A program made the position numbers and the translations under genes. Below are positions 28,957-36,655 of a stretch of DNA of 55,286 nucleotides, one piece after another. The DNA is from Aquabacterium sp. GTDB taxonomy: Bacteria > Pseudomonadota > Gammaproteobacteria > Burkholderiales > Burkholderiaceae_C. How positions within the stretch are numbered: position 1 is the stretch's first letter; each line of letters begins with the position of its first letter. The stretch is taken from the NCBI RefSeq assembly GCF_014378415.1, contig NZ_JACMNS010000208.1:1-55286 (forward strand), written 5' to 3'. The notes beneath the pieces were generated by a model. The model was not told the origin of the DNA. It did no database searches and saw nothing but the letters and a program-made list of their open reading frames with translations.

Positions 28957-30309
28957 TCAGGGTTTGGTGGGAGGCGCCGCCGTGGGCAAGGCCGTCACGC
29001 GCCAGATCACGTTGCCCACGTCATCGGCCACCAGCAAAGCGCCTTGCTTGTCGATGACGACGCCAACTGGGCGGCCCAGGGCATCGCCATCCTTGTTGAC
29101 GAAATCGGTGAGTACATCCAAAGGTTGTTCGCCGGTGGGCTTGCCTTTGCTGAAAGGCACAAAGATCACCTTGTAGCCGCTGCGGGGCTCGCGGTTCCAT
29201 GAACCATGCTGGCCAATGAACACGCCGTTGGAGAACTGAAGCGGCAGGGTGGTGCCTTGCGAGAAGCTCAGGCCCAAAGAGGCGGTGTGCGGTCCCAATG
29301 CATAGTCGGGCACGATGGCCTTGGCGACCAGGCCTGGGTTGGCCGGCTTCACGCGGTCATCGACATGCTGGCCGTAGTAGCTGTAAGGCCAGCCGTAAAA
29401 GCCCCCATCCCGGACCGAGGTCATGTAGTCGGGCACCAGGTCGCTGCCCAGTTCATCGCGCTCATTCACGGCGGTCCACAAAGCGCCGCTTTCGGGCTCC
29501 CAACCCAAGCCATTGGGGTTGCGCAAGCCCGAGGCAAACACGCGGCGGCTGCCGGTCTTGAGGTCCACCTCCAGGATGGCGGCGCGTTCCTTTTCAGCGT
29601 CCATGCCGTTCTCAGCCACATTGCTGTTGGAGCCGACCGTCACGTAAAGCTTGCTGCCGTCTTTGCTGGCGATCAGGTTCTTGGTCCAATGGTGGTTGAT
29701 GGGGCCGCCCGGCAAGTCGACCACCTTGGTGCCGGATCCCGTGATTTGGCTCTGGCCCGGGGCATAGGTGTATTTCCACACCGCGTCGGTGTTGGCCACG
29801 TAGAAGTCATTGCCGACCAAGGCCATGCCGAAGGGCGAGTTGAGGCCTTGCAGGAAAACGGTGCGGGTCTCGGCCACACCGTCGGCATTGGCATCGCGCA
29901 GCAGGGTAATGCGGTTGGCGCTCGGCACACCGGCACCGGCTTTGTTCATCACCTTCTTCATCACCCAGCCCTTGAGGCCTTTGCCATCTTCTGGCTTGGG
30001 TGGGGCGCTGGTTTCGGCCACGAGCACGTCGCCGTTCGGCAGCACGTACAGCCAGCGGGGGTGGTCCAGCTTGTCGGCGAAGCGGGACACGGTGGTGCCA
30101 CTGGCGGTTGATGGTTTGCCCCCGGCGGGCCACCCCTTGGCGGGGGCAATGTTCACCGTGGGGATCAAGGACTTTTCAGGTTTGGGCAGTTGGGGGTTCA
30201 GGCCCGTGCCGGCGGACACAGGCAATGTCGCATCGGCCCAGGCCACCGCGCCCAATGAGGCCACCAGCGCGGTCAAAGCCAGGTTTCGGACCGAACGTGT
30301 TTGCAGCAT
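28957..30309 (-). CDS. PQQ-dependent sugar/sorbosone dehydrogenase family protein
   Basis: This 450-residue exported protein has a signal peptide (LALTALVASLGAVAWA, then DATLP) and a six-bladed propeller of the glucose/sorbosone dehydrogenase family: LDHPRWLYVLPNGDVLVAE, SPFGMALVGNDFYVAN, YVTVGSNSNVAENGMD, SGLRNPNGLGWEPESGALWTAVNERDELG and GWPYSYYGQHVD, plus FIGQHGSWNREPRSGYKV near the end. Homologues oxidise aldoses in the periplasm with PQQ. Substrate is unknown. It is followed at 12 bases by the catalase-like gene, so the two are likely an operon. Confidence 0.85.
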   Translation of the reverse strand: MLQTRSVRNLALTALVASLGAVAWADATLPVSAGTGLNPQLPKPEKSLIPTVNIAPAKGWPAGGKPSTASGTTVSRFADKLDHPRWLYVLPNGDVLVAETSAPPKPEDGKGLKGWVMKKVMNKAGAGVPSANRITLLRDANADGVAETRTVFLQGLNSPFGMALVGNDFYVANTDAVWKYTYAPGQSQITGSGTKVVDLPGGPINHHWTKNLIASKDGSKLYVTVGSNSNVAENGMDAEKERAAILEVDLKTGSRRVFASGLRNPNGLGWEPESGALWTAVNERDELGSDLVPDYMTSVRDGGFYGWPYSYYGQHVDDRVKPANPGLVAKAIVPDYALGPHTASLGLSFSQGTTLPLQFSNGVFIGQHGSWNREPRSGYKVIFVPFSKGKPTGEQPLDVLTDFVNKDGDALGRPVGVVIDKQGALLVADDVGNVIWRVTALPTAAPPTKP

Positions 30310-30394
30310 GGCGAGGCCTTTGTGACGGATTCAGGTGTGTTTTACTGTGGCGTCATCCGGGCGGGCAGGCCATAGGCCTTCGCCTAAGAGCTTG

Positions 30395-30808
30395 TCAGAC
30401 ATGTCCGACGTGGAGCTGCACCGCCTTGCCCGTGCCAGCGGCCAAGCCACTGACCAAGCTGCCCCAGGCCACATCGATGATCGACAGCTTGAGGGGCCAG
30501 TCGCGCAAGGTGGCCAGGTTGGTGATGTCGTAAGTGGCGTAAGCGAAAAATCCAAACAAGGCGCCCATCAGAGCGGCTTTTGTCCAGCCCGGCTCGTCGC
30601 CGGTGGGCAGCACGGCAAAGACCACCAATCCCAAGGGAAAGATCAGGTAAAACAAGGCCCCGACGGCCATGTTGGGCTGCGCGGCCATCAGGTGTCCGAT
30701 GCCTTGCTGGTACCAGGCCTTGGCGATGAACCCCAGCCAGACCATGTCAAGCACCAGCATCACCGCCGCGGTGCCACCGTAAATTTGCAAGTAATTCATT
30801 GTGCTCAT
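30395..30808 (-). CDS. DUF2177 family membrane protein
   Basis: This 137-residue protein has four hydrophobic helices and family landmarks MNYLQIYGGTAAVMLVLDMVWLG, FYLIFPLGLVVFAVLP, GFFAYATYDITNLATLRDWPL and DVAWGSLVSG (conserved polar residues D/W in helices 1 and 4). Function unknown. The start ATG 30808 overlaps the stop of the DUF6279 gene as ATGA; ATG 30799 is an alternative. It is the last gene of a three-gene operon asmA-DUF6279-DUF2177. Confidence 0.8.
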   Translation of the reverse strand: MSTMNYLQIYGGTAAVMLVLDMVWLGFIAKAWYQQGIGHLMAAQPNMAVGALFYLIFPLGLVVFAVLPTGDEPGWTKAALMGALFGFFAYATYDITNLATLRDWPLKLSIIDVAWGSLVSGLAAGTGKAVQLHVGHV

Positions 30809-31737
30809 GCCGGTTGTTTGTTCAGAATGCGCAAGTCGGACTCCCAGTCGCGCAGGCGTTGCGCGGCTTTCTCTTTCTGCACCGGCGTGGTTTGTTGATG
30901 CAGGCTCGAGGTCAGCTTGCAGCCTGCCGCGATCCACTGCAGGCGCTGGCCGCGCAAAGGTTCTTTCGGCGGGTCGAAGAACTGCTGGAACAGCTCGCGC
31001 AACGCCTGTTGGGCTTGCGCCTGGGTGGCTTTCTGGGCGTTGAGCTGGCGGATCAGTTGCACGAAATCGCGTTGGTAGACCTGGCGCTCTTCAAGCACGT
31101 TTTGAGCATTAAGGGGCAATGCGGCGATCTCACTCTTCACGTGATCGCGTTGCGAGGCCTCCAGGCGCCCGTAGAAAATCTCGGCGACCTTGATGACGAA
31201 TTTGGCGGCAGCCTTGTTGCGATCATCCATGCTGTCCTCCAGGTAGTCGTTGCGAAAATCTTCGTTGGTCTTGGCCTGGTGTTTTTCCAAATGTTTGATC
31301 TGATCGGGGCTGAGGGACAGCACCAGATCGGCCATGGCGGGCACGGCCTGGTCAATGGCTTTGCGGCCCCAACCTTCCAGCTCAGTGCGGCGCTCGCAGA
31401 CCAGCGCGGGCGACACCGGCGCCAGCGCCTCCTTCTCGGCGCGCGCCAAGAAGGGGACATACACCGGCAACTGGGTGCGGCGGTGCCATTGGAACCACTG
31501 CTTGATCGCGCCCTTCACCTTCACCGATTGCTCATCAGTGAAATCAAACGCTCGGTTCAACTGCCAGTAAGCCAGGTGATCAGCCTGGTTATAAGCGAGC
31601 CTGACGATGCTGCAGGCGGTCAAGGCCAGCACGACCATCATGAGGAGTGAGGCGCTCAGGGAGCGGGTGACTGAGCGGTTGCCTGGGCGGGTGACACGGG
31701 GCGTGATCGGCATGGATCCCTTTGCGGTTTGGTTCAT
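30805..31737 (-). CDS. DUF6279 lipoprotein
   Basis: This 310-residue lipoprotein has a lipobox ALTAC (C42) after a basic N-terminus, then the family start SIVRLAYNQADHLAYWQLNRAFDFTDEQ and a long all-helical domain (KQWFQWHRRTQLPVY, LSPDQIKHLEKHQAKTNEDF, LRELFQQFFDPPKE). Members are envelope proteins of unknown role, often near AsmA-like or outer-membrane genes. Both ends overlap neighbours as ATGA, so translation is coupled to asmA upstream and DUF2177 downstream. Confidence 0.8.
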   Translation of the reverse strand: MNQTAKGSMPITPRVTRPGNRSVTRSLSASLLMMVVLALTACSIVRLAYNQADHLAYWQLNRAFDFTDEQSVKVKGAIKQWFQWHRRTQLPVYVPFLARAEKEALAPVSPALVCERRTELEGWGRKAIDQAVPAMADLVLSLSPDQIKHLEKHQAKTNEDFRNDYLEDSMDDRNKAAAKFVIKVAEIFYGRLEASQRDHVKSEIAALPLNAQNVLEERQVYQRDFVQLIRQLNAQKATQAQAQQALRELFQQFFDPPKEPLRGQRLQWIAAGCKLTSSLHQQTTPVQKEKAAQRLRDWESDLRILNKQPA

Positions 31738-33758
31738 GGGCGGGCCACCTTGGTCACCTTGGTGTTGGGCCGATCACCCCTGAGTTTCGCCAGGGCCTGC
31801 TGACAACCACCATCGGTCTTGTCGCCCAAGTCAATCAGGGGAATGATGCTGGCCAATGGGTTGACGAAGCCCAAGGCTACTGCTGAAATGATCTTCAGGC
31901 CCAAGGGCTTGGCTTCCAGCCTGAATTTGGGGTCGGCAAAAGTGCCTTGCACTTTCAAGGGCGAACGCAATGTCAGGGGGCTGATGTCCTTGGGCTTGGC
32001 GGTCATGACCAAGTTCAGGCTTTCGTCCACCAGCGACAGCGAGCCCGAGACCAGGATGGTGGAGTCCTCGGTGTCGATCACCCCAACCTCCGGCTTCAAG
32101 GCGCCTCGCTGTGCCTTCACGCGGACCGCAGCGCAGTGCATGGGCATCAGGTCATCGCCGATCACCGCCACACCCAGGGCCTGGGCCACGTCCAGGCCGA
32201 TGGCCTCCACCACCAAGTGTGAAATGGTGCCATCTTGCACCCAGGCCTGGGCATCGCCATCCATGGTGCCCAGCATCTGGGCGGCCGAATTGCCTTGACC
32301 ATGCAGCTTGGCGTGCCCGCCCAACTGGCCCGTCACGTAACGATTTTGTTTGCCTTTGTCAGGCTCACCCTGCCCGGCAAACTGGTTGCGGGGGCTCAGC
32401 CACTGCTCCAGTCGGATGCCTTTCCAATGCACATCGGCATCCCAAGAGGCAGGCTTTGGATTTCCGTTCAAACTTACGCGCCCGCTGACCTGTCCATCGG
32501 CTGTGCTGGCCAACAAGTCCGAGATGGTCAGCACGCCAGATTTCAATCTTAATTGTCCATCCAGCGGTTCGAGTGGGCGATCGAATAAGGCGCCCAGCTC
32601 AACGCGCTTCAAGCGCACTTTGATGTCGGCATTCATCGCGTGCAACGAGGGGATGTCAAACGTGCGCTGCGGCACCATCCGGCCCTCAGGCGGAGCCGGG
32701 TTGTTGGCCCCCGGGGCCTGCGCACCAAAGGCCGGGGCCAGGTCACTCAAGACAAAGCGTGAACCGGTCACTTCACCGGTGAGCATGGGAACTTTGGGCC
32801 GGCGGTCAAAGGTGAATGAGCCACCTAATTGGCTGGTGCCAACGTTCAGGTTGGTTTGCTTGAGTGACCACACATCGCCCTTCCTGCTCAGTTGGCCCTT
32901 CAATGAGAACAGCGTGGTCGTGGGCAAGGTCACGCCCGCCGCGTCACCCACGGCCGCCAGGGATGGGCCCGACAGCGTCATGGAGCCATCCAGGTCAGAC
33001 AGTGTCAGTACGTCCGCGGCTTGGCCATTGAAGCGCAGCCGCGATTGGCCCGCACTCGCTTCCACGGTGATCGGCACCGCCACGGCCGGCCCTGGTGAGG
33101 CGGCCAAAGGCAGCACGCCGCTTGACTTGATGTGCAGCTCAAAGGGCCGTTTCAGGTAGTGGCCTTTGCCATTGATCAACAGCCCGCTGGTACCTTGTGC
33201 CTGATCACCTTCGGCGGTGCTGACTTGCGCGTCCAGGTTCAACTTCATCAGAGCGTCCTGCATCTGCAGGCGGCCAGCTTTGACCACCAGCCTGTCAAAG
33301 CGTGGCAGGCCCAAACCAGGCGAGTCGGTCGTCTTTGCCGACCTTGGTGAAAATTGCCAGTTGGCCTGGCCTTGGGCATCGCGGCTCAAGGCGGCGTCCA
33401 TGCGGTCCAACTCAAGTGAAGTGATGCGGATGGGCTCATGCGGTCCTGATCGCATCAATCCGAAAACGGTCGAGTAGGGGACCTCAAGCCGAGGGTTGAC
33501 CGCGTTCAACAGGTCGGGGGCCGAGCCAGGCGAGCCAATCGTCAAGGCGCTGGTGCGCAGCCTGATGGCACCCAGCAGGTGAAGGGCGAACTGGTCACCC
33601 AGCACGATGCGCCGTTGCAGCTTCTGGCTGAGGGTGCGCTCAAGAGGCCCCTTCAAAAAAGGCCAGCCTTGGTATTCGCACACGGCCACGGTGGCCATGA
33701 TCGCCGTCAGGATTCCCAGCGCCAGCAGTGTCCCTTTTTTGCCTTGTTTGATCATCAT
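31734..33758 (-). CDS. AsmA family protein
   Basis: This 674-residue protein has one N-terminal membrane helix (GTLLALGILTAIMATVAV), then a repetitive beta-rich body. Typical AsmA features are RIVLGDQFALHLLGAIRLR, IRITSLELDRMDAALSRDAQGQANWQF and the C-terminal block PSLKVQGTFADPKFRLEAKPL-like (here SPLKVQGTFADPKFRLEAK) with VALGFVNPLASIIPLIDLGD. AsmA-like proteins are thought to bridge the envelope for lipid transport. I chose ATG 33758 (or 33755) over the TTG at 33773. First gene of an operon with DUF6279 and DUF2177. Confidence 0.85.
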   Translation of the reverse strand: MMIKQGKKGTLLALGILTAIMATVAVCEYQGWPFLKGPLERTLSQKLQRRIVLGDQFALHLLGAIRLRTSALTIGSPGSAPDLLNAVNPRLEVPYSTVFGLMRSGPHEPIRITSLELDRMDAALSRDAQGQANWQFSPRSAKTTDSPGLGLPRFDRLVVKAGRLQMQDALMKLNLDAQVSTAEGDQAQGTSGLLINGKGHYLKRPFELHIKSSGVLPLAASPGPAVAVPITVEASAGQSRLRFNGQAADVLTLSDLDGSMTLSGPSLAAVGDAAGVTLPTTTLFSLKGQLSRKGDVWSLKQTNLNVGTSQLGGSFTFDRRPKVPMLTGEVTGSRFVLSDLAPAFGAQAPGANNPAPPEGRMVPQRTFDIPSLHAMNADIKVRLKRVELGALFDRPLEPLDGQLRLKSGVLTISDLLASTADGQVSGRVSLNGNPKPASWDADVHWKGIRLEQWLSPRNQFAGQGEPDKGKQNRYVTGQLGGHAKLHGQGNSAAQMLGTMDGDAQAWVQDGTISHLVVEAIGLDVAQALGVAVIGDDLMPMHCAAVRVKAQRGALKPEVGVIDTEDSTILVSGSLSLVDESLNLVMTAKPKDISPLTLRSPLKVQGTFADPKFRLEAKPLGLKIISAVALGFVNPLASIIPLIDLGDKTDGGCQQALAKLRGDRPNTKVTKVARP

Positions 33759-33769
33759 GCTTTTGAACG

Positions 33770-33783
33770 GCAAACGGTATGCC
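33770..33783 (-). promoter_or_regulatory. Sigma-54-like site in front of asmA
   Basis: On the minus strand GGCATACCGTTTGC fits GGCA-N6-TTGC with 12-bp GG-GC spacing. The predicted start would fall at or next to the asmA ATG (33758), which would give a leaderless message; that makes this site less secure than the plus-strand site 11 bases away. Confidence 0.4.
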
Positions 33784-33794
33784 TGTCCAGCGAG

Positions 33795-33808
33795 GGCACG
33801 TGCTTTGC
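33795..33808 (+). promoter_or_regulatory. Sigma-54-type promoter for the microprotein and DJ-1-like gene
   Basis: GGCACGTGCTTTGC is a full match to GGCACG-N4-TTGC with correct spacing. The predicted start near 33820 leaves 25 bases to the microprotein ATG at 33845, which has its own GGAG ribosome site. Confidence 0.68.
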
Positions 33809-33844
33809 TGAACAGGGGGCATCTGCAAGTTTTGGAGAATCAAC

Positions 33845-33922
33845 ATGGGCAAGTATGTTTTGGGTTGGTTGTTGGGTGTTCCTGCGGTCGTGCTGGTCAT
33901 CCTCTATTTGCTCTTCAACTGA
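33845..33922 (+). CDS. 25-residue membrane microprotein
   Basis: The frame encodes 25 residues: a short start MGKYV, then one hydrophobic helix (LGWLLGVPAVVLVILYLLF) and a final N before TGA. A GGAG ribosome site sits seven bases upstream of the ATG. It lies between a sigma-54-type promoter and the DJ-1-like gene, whose start is 19 bases downstream. I recall similar very short GKY-WLLGVPA-type peptides in betaproteobacteria but cannot name a family. A small membrane stress peptide is the best description. Confidence 0.65.
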   Translation: MGKYVLGWLLGVPAVVLVILYLLFN

Positions 33923-33941
33923 TCAAGGCGATGAGACCATC

Positions 33942-34592
33942 ATGAAAAACCCACCATTCATTGACATCTTCATGGACTCGTCCATTACCGCCTTGGGCAT
34001 GCTCCAGGCTGATTCGGTGGCGGCTGAGCCGCCATCGGCCGTGCTGGCATCGCGCCGAGTGGCGGTGCTGGCGGGTGACGGCTTGGATGAGGTGCAGCTT
34101 GATGCCGTGCGGCGCGCCTTGGAAATCGGCGGCGCCCAGGTCAATGTGGTTTCTAACCGACGTGGCCCCCTGCTCGGCGAGTCTGGTGGGCAGGTGCCGG
34201 TGGACCACCATTGGCTCGACATGCCCTCGGTGATGTTCGACGCGGTGTATGTGCCCGGCGGCATGGGCAGTGTCGCCATCCTGCAAGACGACCCGGACGC
34301 GATTCACTTCATGCGAGAAGCCTATGAGCACGGCAAGTCAATGGCTGCGACGGGCCAAGGTGTTGATCTGCTGAAAGCGCTGGGTGTGTTGCTGCCATCG
34401 CATGCCGATGATTTGAGCGCCAGCGGCATCGTGACCGATCTGCATGACCAGGGGTTGGACCGCCTGGCTGAACATTTCATCGCGGCCATCGTCAAGGACA
34501 GGCATTGGCGGCGCACCGAAGATCTGGACGGCGCCATCACTTCAACGGCATGGCCCGCCAATCAAGGCAGCGTGGGGATCGGGCCGGTTTGA
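33942..34592 (+). CDS. Stand-alone DJ-1/PfpI-like domain resembling the C-terminal domain of HPII catalase
   Basis: This 216-residue protein contains a class-I amidotransferase-like fold beginning RRVAVLAGDGLDEVQLDAVRRAL, then VPVDHHWLDMP, FDAVYVPGGMGSVAIL, DDPDAIHFMREAYEHGKSMAATGQGVDLL. This order is that of the C-terminal domain of large catalases. The nucleophile elbow AATGQG replaces the Cys-His of active DJ-1 proteins with Gly-Gln, so a DJ-1-type catalytic cysteine is absent. No catalase core is attached; residues 1-40 are unique. The start ATG 33942 is chosen because the longer frame lacks similarity. Its 3' end overlaps the convergent small gene by 31 bases. Confidence 0.7.
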   Translation: MKNPPFIDIFMDSSITALGMLQADSVAAEPPSAVLASRRVAVLAGDGLDEVQLDAVRRALEIGGAQVNVVSNRRGPLLGESGGQVPVDHHWLDMPSVMFDAVYVPGGMGSVAILQDDPDAIHFMREAYEHGKSMAATGQGVDLLKALGVLLPSHADDLSASGIVTDLHDQGLDRLAEHFIAAIVKDRHWRRTEDLDGAITSTAWPANQGSVGIGPV

Positions 34593-34762
34593 CTGCCAGT
34601 GCGGGGCAGTGCCCCGCCTTCATGCTCCCAGGTCTGAACCGCTTCCGGTTTGGCCTTGGATCGCAAGGCCATCTGACGTTTTTGCTTGGCCTGACTGCGC
34701 AGTGACCAGACGGTGCCGGTGAACAAAGCGGCCAGTGCAAGACGGTAGAGGTTGCGGTTCAT
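34562..34762 (-). CDS. Small basic protein with N-terminal hydrophobic segment
   Basis: This 66-residue protein starts MNRNLYRLALAALFTGTVW, a hydrophobic stretch that may be a membrane anchor, followed by a lysine/arginine-rich part and QTWEHEGGALP. The TWExEGGxLP block recurs in unnamed small Burkholderiales proteins, supporting a real gene. A strong AGGAG site lies upstream of ATG 34762. It follows the fumarase-like gene by 29 bases, so it is likely in the same transcript. Function unknown. Confidence 0.65.
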   Translation of the reverse strand: MNRNLYRLALAALFTGTVWSLRSQAKQKRQMALRSKAKPEAVQTWEHEGGALPRTGSQTGPIPTLP

Positions 34763-34791
34763 GCTGATCTCCTGTGGGTGGTGGGTGAACA

Positions 34792-35703
34792 TCAAACGGC
34801 TTGAAGGGTGTTTGAGGTGACCAGCATCAATGAGCTGGCCAAGCCCTGAGAGATTCGTTCGCGGTTCACGCTGACGCCTCGCACAAAGTATTCAGTGAAC
34901 ACCGTGGTCGCGTCGGTCAAAAGGCGAATGCTTTGCAACAGCTTGCGCGCGACGAGTGGCTTGAAGGTGTGGCCGTCGAGCTCGCCTGCATCGGCCTCGG
35001 TGACCAAGGCAACATCGTTGCCCACCACCTGACGGCACACCATGGCCAAGGCATCGCACTGCATGGCGTCATGTTGGGCGGGGGGGAGGTCACGCATGGC
35101 TTGGGCGATGTCGTTCAAGGCCACGGCAGCCGCCTTCAAGGCGCCATGCAAGCTGACCAGGTTGTCCATGGCGTTCACAGGCGTGACCGCGTCGGCAGCG
35201 CTGACGAAGGGCAGCTTCAAGGTGTCGGTCAGGGCCTTGGCCACTTGCTCGCGCACTTGCATCGATGTGCTTTGATGCATGACCAGTTGGTGGGCGCAGG
35301 GCAGGGCGGCCATGATGGCGCCATGAGCGAGCGAAAGTTGGGCCACGTGCTCGCTCAATTCCAACTCTGCGCTCAAGCTCGCCAAGGCGGGCAGGAGATT
35401 GTGCGCAACGCCCACACTGGCGGCCACGTGCAAGGCCGCGCAAGGGTCTGAGATGATCTGAGAGGTGGCCAGGTCAATGGCCTGGGCCATCGCTGGATTG
35501 ACCTGTTCCATGTCTCGGCTGGCTTTGGCACACGCGCGTTTGACCATCGCCATGGCCGCGATCAACTCTGAGGGCATGACTTCCATCGGTTTCTTTTGCC
35601 CCGTCATTGCCCGCATTTTCCTGGCGCCCTGGATGGGCTGCTCGGTGACATGGGCGGCGTGCGAGGCGTGTTGTTCTGTCCTTGAGGGCATGGGGGTCTC
35701 CAT
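34792..35703 (-). CDS. Degenerate fumarase/aspartase-superfamily protein (probable pseudoenzyme)
   Basis: About 303 residues, against about 460 for fumarase C or aspartase. Parts match the superfamily well: MPSELIAAMAMVKRACAKASRDM, LHVAASVGVAHNLLPALASLSAEL, and the C-terminal block QCDALAMVCRQVVGNDVAL through FKPLVARKLLQSIRLLTDA to ANRERI-like VNRERISQGLASSLMLVTSN. But the substrate loops are gone: no TGSGTQSNMN block, no SSND motif, and PPAQHDAMQCDA stands where GSSxMPxKxNP should be. It therefore cannot be an ordinary lyase. Start uncertain: ATG 35703, 35691 or 35607. Confidence 0.6.
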   Translation of the reverse strand: METPMPSRTEQHASHAAHVTEQPIQGARKMRAMTGQKKPMEVMPSELIAAMAMVKRACAKASRDMEQVNPAMAQAIDLATSQIISDPCAALHVAASVGVAHNLLPALASLSAELELSEHVAQLSLAHGAIMAALPCAHQLVMHQSTSMQVREQVAKALTDTLKLPFVSAADAVTPVNAMDNLVSLHGALKAAAVALNDIAQAMRDLPPAQHDAMQCDALAMVCRQVVGNDVALVTEADAGELDGHTFKPLVARKLLQSIRLLTDATTVFTEYFVRGVSVNRERISQGLASSLMLVTSNTLQAV

Positions 35704-35738
35704 CGGCAAGGGCCTGATGCCAATGCATTTTGAACATG

Positions 35739-35752
35739 GCAATTGGAGGGCC
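35739..35752 (-). promoter_or_regulatory. Weaker sigma-54-like site upstream of the fumarase-like gene
   Basis: Minus-strand GGCCCTCCAATTGC keeps GG-N10-GC and TTGC but has GGCC instead of GGCA. The predicted start near 35727 is 24 bases before the ATG at 35703. Confidence 0.35.
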
Positions 35753-35884
35753 TGAAGCTACATTCGTTACATCTGGAATCAATGCTCGTGAGATCGCTCG
35801 GGGCTTGCATGCTTTTCCGCAATCTTTCCCGATTCCAGCCGCAAACCCGCGCCTTGAGGGGCGAAAACAGGGTGGTTCGGAGGT

Positions 35885-35898
35885 GGCATATAGGTTGC
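35885..35898 (+). promoter_or_regulatory. Sigma-54-type promoter for the response regulator gene
   Basis: GGCATATAGGTTGC, preceded by T and followed by T, fits TGGCA-N6-TTGCT with exact spacing. Predicted start near 35910, 26 bases before the GTG at 35936. Confidence 0.6.
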
Positions 35899-35935
35899 TG
35901 AGGCAAAGTGAACCCAAGCTCTCCGAGGAATCCAC

Positions 35936-36391
35936 GTGCCTGCTGCCAACCATACCCGCCCCCAGGTCTTGTATGTGGAAGACCATCCCGTCAATGTGCA
36001 GTTGATGCAGGCTGTGTTTGCGCAGCTGCCATCACTGGAGCTCACCATCGCCACCAATGGTGAGGATGGCTACCAGGCCGCGGTGAAAAGGCCGCCAGCC
36101 TTGTTGTTGCTGGATCTGAACCTGCCGGATTGCCATGGCACGGAGTTGCTGGAACGCCTGCGTGCGCTACCGATTCTGTCGTCGGTGCCCGCCATCGCAG
36201 TGACAGCGGCCGACGTACAACATTTGAGCGAAACCACGTTCCTTGAAGTCTGGCAAAAACCGCTGGACATCCCGGCCATCCTCAATAGGCTTGACCAGTT
36301 TCTGCTGGGGCCGCCATCTGTTTTTTTTGCCGAAGCGCCATGGGGCATGAGGGCAAAACCCATGGCTAGTCCGCCTGCTTTCGCCCGCTGA
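35936..36391 (+). CDS. Single-domain response regulator (CheY-like)
   Basis: This 151-residue protein is a receiver domain with no output domain: acidic pair in VLYVEDHPVN (E15, D16), phosphoacceptor D60 in LLLLDLNLPD, T in AIAVTAADV and K in VWQKPLD. A 30-residue tail follows. It starts with GTG 35936 behind a GAGGAA ribosome site. It may take phosphate from one of the hybrid kinases at 39.8-47.6 kb. A sigma-54-type promoter precedes it, so it would be both a signalling component and a target of the regulon. Confidence 0.8.
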   Translation: MPAANHTRPQVLYVEDHPVNVQLMQAVFAQLPSLELTIATNGEDGYQAAVKRPPALLLLDLNLPDCHGTELLERLRALPILSSVPAIAVTAADVQHLSETTFLEVWQKPLDIPAILNRLDQFLLGPPSVFFAEAPWGMRAKPMASPPAFAR

Positions 36392-36418
36392 TTTGTCCAA
36401 TTCCCAATGGAGCTCACG

Positions 36419-36655
36419 ATGAAGTCATCTTCTGACCAACGTCATGCATTGCGCGATGAATTCGAATCCAACAAGGCGACGCGGGACGCGTCCAAGTCTC
36501 GCAAGGGTTGGTATACAACCCGCAAGGCGCAACTTCAGGTCGAGGCTGCGTTTGCCGAAATCGAAGACGAGCAGGTCGGCCCGGCTTACCGCCGGCTCAA
36601 TGGCCCAGATCGCCCCATGACGAAGATCCTGGGGGCAGGTCGCCATCCAGGCTGA
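36419..36655 (+). CDS. Small charged hypothetical protein
   Basis: This 78-residue frame starts at ATG 36419, six bases after a GGAG site, and encodes a charged, mostly helical protein (RHALRDEFESNKATRDASKSRKGWYTTRK at its core). It begins 27 bases after the response regulator and overlaps the 3' end of the convergent NtrC-type gene by 59 bases. No family recognised; the last 20 residues lie in the overlap and may not be meaningful. Confidence 0.4.
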   Translation: MKSSSDQRHALRDEFESNKATRDASKSRKGWYTTRKAQLQVEAAFAEIEDEQVGPAYRRLNGPDRPMTKILGAGRHPG

